Assembly (NCBI GenBank): GCA_041675005.1
Contig: JBAYUQ010000043.1
Coordinates: forward strand, 1 to 10,549
Source: PGYR01 sp041675005
GTDB taxonomy: Bacteria; Bacteroidota; Ignavibacteria; Kapaibacteriales; UBA2268
Direction of reading: 5' to 3'
DNA: 10,549 nucleotides
Below the pieces are notes generated by a model. That model saw only the letters and a list, made by a program, of their open reading frames with translations, made no database searches and had not been told where the DNA came from. The position numbers and the translations under genes were made by a program. Shown piece after piece: positions 6,649-10,549 of this stretch; position 1 is the first letter of the stretch; every line of letters begins with the position of its first letter.

Positions 6649-8043
6649 TCAGTTATTGTTTTCGTAACGTCCTAAAATCTTGCCTTCTTTGTCTAATATA
6701 TCGTATCTATCAAAGTATCCATCGAATTGCTCAACTAGCTTTTTCTCGTTCCCAGCTATAGCTATTGATAGTCCTTCAGGTTTGAAGAGGTCAATTTGAG
6801 TGCTGAATAATTCGTCACTTCTAATGTTCTTTATTTTTCTGTAAAATCCATTATAATAGTCATCATCTAGATCATTTAGTGCAATTGTAGTAAGCATTTT
6901 TGAGATTTGCTTGTGACTTTCTGCACTTCGTAGAAAACTTCCAAGATAATAGTTTTTCGCACGTTGTAGCTCATCGTCTTCTAACATTTCATTCGATATT
7001 CTTGACATTTCTTCAATTATATCACTTACAACCTCTCTAGTTTTATCCAGATTTACAGATGTAGAAACGCCTAATAGCCCTGTATGAACAGCCGAACTAA
7101 TAGATGAGTGAACCCCATAAGTTAAACCCTTTTGCTCACGAATAAGGTGGTTCAGTCTAGAAAGAAAGTAGCCACCGAAGATTACATTGATTAAGCTGAG
7201 ACCAGCATAGTTTTCGTGTTTTATATTAATAGTTGGCTTACCAACGCTAATAACTGATTGCGAACTAGAGTTGAAATTCACAATAACTAGTTTGTTTTGC
7301 TCACGCACAAGTATATTATCAACATCTTCACTCTCAATATCATCAGCCATTCTGTTGACTAATTCGTTAGCGTATTTTAGAGCAGTTTCTTCGCGCATAT
7401 TACCAGTCGCTACGATAGAAACCCTTGATCCGAATATATACGATTCCCAACAGTTCTTTATATTCTTACGTGTAAATTCATCCATCTCTTCGCTGAATCC
7501 ATATTCTGGATTACCATAAGGATGCTCACGGAAAAGCGACGCCATCATAGCAGTAGTGCTTAGGTAGTTGGAATCCGCTTCTTCTTGCTCTTTAGCCGAT
7601 TTGAATTTACGAATAGTCTTTTCTATTTCTTGATCATCGAATTTCGGGTTGAAAAGCACATCTTTCAGCAACTCGAAAGCCGTATCGAACACATCTTTCA
7701 AACAATCTAATCTACAAACTGCATAATCTTTACTCTCAGTAAAGCTAAGCGATGCACCAAGGTAATCTAGTTCTGTCGCGAAATCAAGAGCTGATTTGCT
7801 TTCAGTACCAGAGGACAGCAGCTCAAACATAATCTTCGAGATACCAGTATATTCTTCCTCGGAAGTCCCCTTATGGAATAATATCTTGAAAGACACCAAG
7901 GGGTGGTTATTGCTATAAAAGTGTAATAACTGCGAGTCATTACTTATGTTTATTCTCTTGGTATCAGGAGCTAAAAAAGCTGGAATATCCGTACTTGCAG
8001 GAGGTACAGACCAATCTATTGTTTTATTATTTAAGTCATTCAT
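6649..8043 (-). CDS. M16-family peptidase homologue without the zinc motif (regulatory-type subunit)
   Basis: 464 residues with two M16 domains (about 30-215 and 250-440). In catalytic members the first domain has G-[LI]-[AS]-H-x-x-E-H before a GT; here the equivalent is G67-I-S-K70-I-M-F73-E74-LLSSGT, so both histidines and the catalytic glutamate are lost and zinc cannot bind normally. The second domain keeps 'LSRLNHLIREQKGLTYGVHS' with the Arg/Tyr pair (R302, Y309) that holds the substrate carbonyl in M16B heterodimers. This matches the non-catalytic partner of a two-subunit M16B protease. No signal peptide is seen, so it is probably cytoplasmic. An HXXEH-bearing partner gene is often next door but is not in this window. 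The gene begins 11 bp after the Nudix stop, so co-transcription is likely, and ends with TGA 45 bp before moxR. ATG at 8041-8043. Confidence 0.88.
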   Translation of the reverse strand: MNDLNNKTIDWSVPPASTDIPAFLAPDTKRINISNDSQLLHFYSNNHPLVSFKILFHKGTSEEEYTGISKIMFELLSSGTESKSALDFATELDYLGASLSFTESKDYAVCRLDCLKDVFDTAFELLKDVLFNPKFDDQEIEKTIRKFKSAKEQEEADSNYLSTTAMMASLFREHPYGNPEYGFSEEMDEFTRKNIKNCWESYIFGSRVSIVATGNMREETALKYANELVNRMADDIESEDVDNILVREQNKLVIVNFNSSSQSVISVGKPTINIKHENYAGLSLINVIFGGYFLSRLNHLIREQKGLTYGVHSSISSAVHTGLLGVSTSVNLDKTREVVSDIIEEMSRISNEMLEDDELQRAKNYYLGSFLRSAESHKQISKMLTTIALNDLDDDYYNGFYRKIKNIRSDELFSTQIDLFKPEGLSIAIAGNEKKLVEQFDGYFDRYDILDKEGKILGRYENNN

Positions 8044-8054
8044 AGTCGTGTAAA

Positions 8055-8696
8055 TTACGAATTATTTTCCCTAAACTCATTAACTAAGTAAATAAATTCG
8101 CTCATGATAATAGCCGTTGCACCCCACAAAGGTACTGTGTGGTGTACATCCCAATACGGATAAGCGAATGGCTTTCCTTTGTATTCTGAGTTCTTTACTT
8201 TCAGCTTATCATCGGTCAGGAAGCTATTCAATGGTACGTAGAATGCCTCTTCGACTTCATCGGGGTTCAACCGAAGGTCGATGTTGCTCGGTATTCGTCC
8301 TATTACTGGTTGGATTATATTATTAGATGGCGGAACATATAGCCCTGACATTCGCCCCATTAGCTGGATTTTACTACTGCTTATACCCACTTCTTCTTCG
8401 GTCTCGCGGAGTGCTGTTTGTTCGAAAGTTTCACCTTCATCAGCTCTACCACCTGGAAAAGAGATTTGTCCACTATGTTTGCGTAACTTACTACTTCGAA
8501 GAGTGAACAAAAGATCTAATTGTTCGTTTATCAGAAGAAGAACAGCGCTCTTTTTGGCATCGGGTCTTGGTATATTACTATTTAGTCGCTCCAAATCGGT
8601 GAAAGATGCCATTTTGATATGAGCTTTCGCACCGGGCAAATCAGATTTGAGGCGATTATTCAGAAAATCGAAGAATTTTATTGGTTCAGTTATCAT
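8055..8696 (-). CDS. Nudix hydrolase, CoA pyrophosphohydrolase (NudL/PCD1-like)
   Basis: 213 residues from ATG 8694-8696. The Nudix box is complete: G83-x5-E89-x7-R97-E98-T-E-E101-E102-V-G104-I. Just before it is the CoA-specific motif, R67-S68-x3-R72-x3-G76-x3-FPGG ('RSSKLRKHSGQISFPGG'), so the expected reaction is hydrolysis of CoA or acyl-CoA derivatives to 4'-phosphopantetheine and 3',5'-ADP, with Mg or Mn bound by the box glutamates. The C-terminal 'HHTVPLWGATAIIMSEF' is also typical of the family. An in-frame ATG at 8751-8753 would add 19 residues (MPIGICFTILN...). I prefer the shorter start because family members begin near 'FFDFLNNRLKSDLPGAKAHIKMA' and the longer one would overlap the divergent gene's coding start by 53 bp. 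It heads the minus-strand run. No ribosome site is obvious. Confidence 0.9.
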   Translation of the reverse strand: MITEPIKFFDFLNNRLKSDLPGAKAHIKMASFTDLERLNSNIPRPDAKKSAVLLLINEQLDLLFTLRSSKLRKHSGQISFPGGRADEGETFEQTALRETEEEVGISSSKIQLMGRMSGLYVPPSNNIIQPVIGRIPSNIDLRLNPDEVEEAFYVPLNSFLTDDKLKVKNSEYKGKPFAYPYWDVHHTVPLWGATAIIMSEFIYLVNEFRENNS

Positions 8697-8703
8697 AATT
8701 ATG
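8694..8703. promoter_or_regulatory. Divergent start-codon palindrome CATAATTATG
   Basis: The 10-bp perfect palindrome contains both divergent start codons: ATG of the Nudix gene (minus, 8696-8694) and ATG of the alkyltransferase-like gene (plus, 8701-8703), with only 4 bp between them. If both starts are right, each gene's promoter and 5' leader must lie inside the other's coding sequence, or the mRNAs are nearly leaderless. Neither start has a visible Shine-Dalgarno sequence. Confidence 0.5.
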
Positions 8704-9015
8704 TCAGTAAACGAAAATATATTCAAAATAGTGAAGCAAATACCAATTGGCAAAGTAACAACTTATGGTGCCATTGCCAAAGCAATTGGTTTGCAATCTT
8801 CAGCAAGATATGTAGGATGGGCACTGAATAGTACAAAATTGTCATCTGATATACCTGCACATAGAGTAGTGAACAGAGTGGGCGAACTAACAGGCAAAAT
8901 GCACTTCCCAACTCCCACGTATATGCGTGAAATGTTGGAATCAGAGGGGGTTGACTTTATTGGTGATAGCGTAGATATGAAAAAACATTTATGGATTCCA
9001 CCATTAATTAATTAG
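8701..9015 (+). CDS. atl: Alkyltransferase-like protein (ATL), Ogt/MGMT fold without the acceptor cysteine
   Basis: 104 residues. The DNA-binding half of O6-alkylguanine-DNA alkyltransferases is present: 'QIPIGKVTTYGAIAKAIG' with the base-flipping Tyr22, and 'SSARYVGWALN' with the arginine finger R36. The active-site motif PCHR is P52-A53-H54-R55 followed by VVNRVGELTG, so Cys is replaced by Ala as in the Thermus thermophilus ATL (E. coli Atl has Trp). Such proteins bind O6-alkylguanine without repairing it and flag the lesion for nucleotide excision repair. The C-terminal 'HLWIPP' is common in ATLs. An upstream ATG at 8647 would add 18 residues that lie antisense within the Nudix gene and do not fit the family; ATG 8701 is preferred. 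A weak hairpin with a T run (ATTAGG ... TCTAAT, 9011-9037) follows the stop and might end the transcript. Confidence 0.92.
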   Translation: MSVNENIFKIVKQIPIGKVTTYGAIAKAIGLQSSARYVGWALNSTKLSSDIPAHRVVNRVGELTGKMHFPTPTYMREMLESEGVDFIGDSVDMKKHLWIPPLIN

Positions 9016-9056
9016 GTGTGAATATCTAATGTTTTTTCTGTGAACGATTATTTGAT

Positions 9057-9064
9057 TATATTTG
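9057..9064 (+). promoter_or_regulatory. Possible -7 box of the serine palmitoyltransferase promoter (TATATTTG)
   Basis: TATATTTG matches the Bacteroidota consensus TAnnTTTG exactly and lies 42 nt before the GTG start, in the 90-bp gap after the ATL gene. At the ideal -33 spacing the sequence is TTTT (9034-9037) instead of TTTG. The same octamer appears upstream of the fatty acid hydroxylase gene. Moderate to weak support only. Confidence 0.4.
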
Positions 9065-9105
9065 TTTTTTAAAAATGAAACAGAAGATTAGGAAAAGAGG
9101 TAAAA

Positions 9106-10299
9106 GTGGATTTATTCGACAAAGCGTTTAGTTTTCATGTAGCAGATGAAGCAAAAGAGAAAGGGATATATCCCTACTTTCGAGCTGTAGAAGAGAATGA
9201 AGGTCCAGTTGTGAGTATGGAAGGCCGTAAAGTAATTATGGCTGGCTCCAACAACTACCTCGGACTAACGGCGCATCCCGAAGTAAGGGAAGCAGCAATA
9301 AAAGCAATAGAAAAATACGGTACTGGCTGTTCGGGTTCTAGATACCTAACGGGTACATTAGATTTACATATTGAGTTAGAGGACAGATTAGCTAAATTCT
9401 TAGGGTTCGAAGAAGTATTGCTATTCAGTACGGGATACCAAACTGGCATTGGTACTATCTCTGCTTTGCCTGTAAAAGGTGAATATATCATAATGGACAA
9501 GGAGAATCACGCTTGTCTTATAAATGGCGCTATGATGGCCAAAGGTGCATTCGTTGACTTAGTACGCTACAAGCACAACGACATGAATGACCTAGAAAGA
9601 GTACTTAGTAATTTGCCTAAGGATGCTGGTAAACTATTAGTTTCTGATGGTGTTTTCTCTGTTACTGGAGAACTAGTTCACTTACCTGAATTATTAGAAT
9701 TAGCGAAGAGATATAATGCAAGAGTATTGATAGATGATGCTCATGCTACTGGAGTTGTAGGAGTTGGTGGTCGTGGTACTTCTAGCCACTACGGATTAGT
9801 AGAAGAAACTGATATGATAATGGGTACATTCTCTAAGACTTTTGCGTCTTTGGGTGGCTTCGTAGCTGGTCCGAGTAAAGTAATTGACTTTATAAAACAC
9901 ACTTCTCCCGCACTTATATTCAGTGCTAGCCCTACACCATCTTCTTGTGCCGCTACATTAGCAGCACTTAATGTGTTGGAAAGAGAGCCAGAAAGAGTAA
10001 CACGATTGAAAGAAAATGCAGATTATATGCGAGCTGGATTCAATGAGCTTGGGTTCGAAGTTCTTGATAGCTTAACAGCAATTGTACCCGTTATCGTAGG
10101 TGAAGTAGAAAAATCCCTATTGATGTGGAGACGACTATACGACGCAGGAGTTTTTGTAAATGCGTTTATACCTCCAGGAGTGCCTCCTACTATGAGTATG
10201 ATGCGTACTAGCTATATGGCTACTCACGAGAAACATCACCTAGACAAAATACTTGAAGTATTCGGTGAAGTCGGAAAAGAGTTTGGTCTGATTAAATAA
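9106..10299 (+). CDS. spt: Serine palmitoyltransferase (alpha-oxoamine synthase family)
   Basis: 397 residues, a full-length fold-type I PLP enzyme. It would condense L-serine with a fatty acyl-CoA (or acyl-ACP) to 3-ketosphinganine, the first step of sphingolipid synthesis. PLP-site residues are visible: H135 (DKENHA, stacking on the ring), D210 and H213 in 'LIDDAHATG', and the Schiff-base lysine K244 in 'GTFSKTFASLGG'. The N-terminal 'MAGSNNYLGLTAHPEV' and 'YGTGCSGSRYLTGTLDLH' blocks are shared by the family. The start 'LFDKAFSFHVADEAKEKGIYPYF' and 'ENADYMRAGFNELGFEV' resemble Bacteroidota serine palmitoyltransferases more than 8-amino-7-oxononanoate synthase (BioF) or glycine C-acetyltransferase, but those remain alternatives. 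No other biotin or threonine-degradation gene is nearby. It is cytoplasmic. The start is GTG with a strong GAGGT 5 nt upstream; the ATG at 9075 is out of frame. A terminator follows at 10319. Confidence 0.88.
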   Translation: MDLFDKAFSFHVADEAKEKGIYPYFRAVEENEGPVVSMEGRKVIMAGSNNYLGLTAHPEVREAAIKAIEKYGTGCSGSRYLTGTLDLHIELEDRLAKFLGFEEVLLFSTGYQTGIGTISALPVKGEYIIMDKENHACLINGAMMAKGAFVDLVRYKHNDMNDLERVLSNLPKDAGKLLVSDGVFSVTGELVHLPELLELAKRYNARVLIDDAHATGVVGVGGRGTSSHYGLVEETDMIMGTFSKTFASLGGFVAGPSKVIDFIKHTSPALIFSASPTPSSCAATLAALNVLEREPERVTRLKENADYMRAGFNELGFEVLDSLTAIVPVIVGEVEKSLLMWRRLYDAGVFVNAFIPPGVPPTMSMMRTSYMATHEKHHLDKILEVFGEVGKEFGLIK

Positions 10300-10318
10300 T
10301 AGCTGAAAAAGTAAAAGT

Positions 10319-10356
10319 AAAGCAGAATATCTAAATAGATGTTCTGCTTTTTTTTT
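10319..10356 (+). terminator. Intrinsic terminator after serine palmitoyltransferase
   Basis: A 12-bp stem, AGCAGAATATCT (10321-10332) with AGATGTTCTGCT (10337-10348), has one T-G wobble and an AAAT loop, and is followed by an unbroken T run to 10356. Preceding A residues can extend the stem. It lies 20 nt past the stop codon, a textbook rho-independent terminator. Confidence 0.9.
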
Positions 10357-10429
10357 GACTTATATTTTCAAAAGCATAATAACTAAATTGCTAGATAGAC
10401 AAGATATTAATGATGATTCTATAGTATGT

Positions 10430-10549
10430 CACAGCGAGGACTGAAAGGACGTGCTTGCCAAGCCAAAGGCATGGGCTGTCTCAAGATTACTAATTTTAAC
10501 ACAGAGCCCACGAAGATTTGTTTTTCTAATTTTTCACACAAAGGGCACA
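10430..10549 (+). repeat. Dispersed-repeat-like intergenic sequence at the right edge
   Basis: No credible gene lies in 10357-10549. About 10430-10490 contains 'TGTCACAGCGAGGACTGAAA' and a GC-richer dyad region (GCTTGCCAAGCC .. GGCATGGGC) that stand out from the AT-rich surroundings. From 10499, 'ACACAGAGCCCACGAAG' and 'CACACAAAGGGCACA' resemble the CACAGAG/CACGAAG/CACAAAG degenerate intergenic repeats common in environmental FCB genomes. The element runs off the edge, so its length is unknown. Confidence 0.4.

Noticed and set aside
8647..8700. Longer N-terminus for the alkyltransferase-like protein.
   Set aside because: The extra 18 residues lie antisense within the Nudix gene and do not match the family, which begins near NIFKIVKQIPIGKVTTYG.
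8697..8753. Longer N-terminus for the Nudix protein, starting at 8753.
   Set aside because: The 19 added residues are antisense to the conserved ATL start and the family begins near the inner Met.
9255..9500. Minus-strand 81-codon open frame.
   Set aside because: It lies antisense within the well-conserved serine palmitoyltransferase gene.
9106..10299. Assignment as BioF (biotin) or Kbl (glycine C-acetyltransferase).
   Set aside because: N-terminal and C-terminal blocks look closer to Bacteroidota serine palmitoyltransferase, and a sphingolipid-type hydroxylase is nearby; kept as a lower-ranked alternative.
10430..10549. CRISPR array or tracr-like RNA at the right edge.
   Set aside because: No regularly spaced direct repeats are present and no cas gene is visible.

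Overview
The window is AT-rich and gene-dense, with bacterial standard-code genes. Three things point to the Bacteroidota/Chlorobiota (FCB) group: a bacteroidete-type serine palmitoyltransferase, two small Sec/SPII lipoproteins, and TAnnTTTG-like -7 boxes upstream of some genes. The species cannot be named from the sequence alone. UGA acts as a normal stop: it ends the fatty-acid hydroxylase and the M16 homologue at natural-looking C-termini, so the internal TGAs described below are real interruptions.

Left, 1-1446: an accessory, decaying region. It opens with the last 30 codons of what looks like an IS110-type transposase. Next comes a TPR/coiled-coil membrane sensor gene (384-1238) split by an in-frame TGA and lacking an output domain. 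It lies between two inverted copies of a composite intergenic repeat (about 128-290 and 1262-1424). A third palindromic repeat abuts and supplies the stop codon of the next gene.

1447-3509 (minus): a two-gene unit, a GT-C-fold-like polytopic membrane protein followed after 20 bp by a one-domain cupin. 3698-4927 (plus): two tandem small lipoproteins of unknown role. The second appears cut short by a TGA, after which the same frame stays open for 46 more codons.

4935-8696 (minus): a collinear run in transcription order: Nudix CoA pyrophosphohydrolase, an M16 peptidase homologue without its zinc motif, a MoxR AAA+ ATPase, and an FA2H/Scs7-type fatty-acid 2-hydroxylase. The gaps are 11, 45 and 82 bp. 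8701-10299 (plus): an alkyltransferase-like protein (PAHR in place of PCHR), then serine palmitoyltransferase, ending in a strong intrinsic terminator. The Nudix and alkyltransferase-like start codons diverge from one 10-bp palindrome.

The clearest functional theme is sphingolipid synthesis. Serine palmitoyltransferase makes the long-chain base, and the FA2H-type hydroxylase would 2-hydroxylate the N-acyl chain; they lie within about 4 kb of each other but on opposite strands. The right end (about 10430-10549) again holds dispersed-repeat-like sequence. I see no CRISPR array, tRNA, rRNA or obvious defence system, and nothing that clearly amounts to a new multi-gene system.
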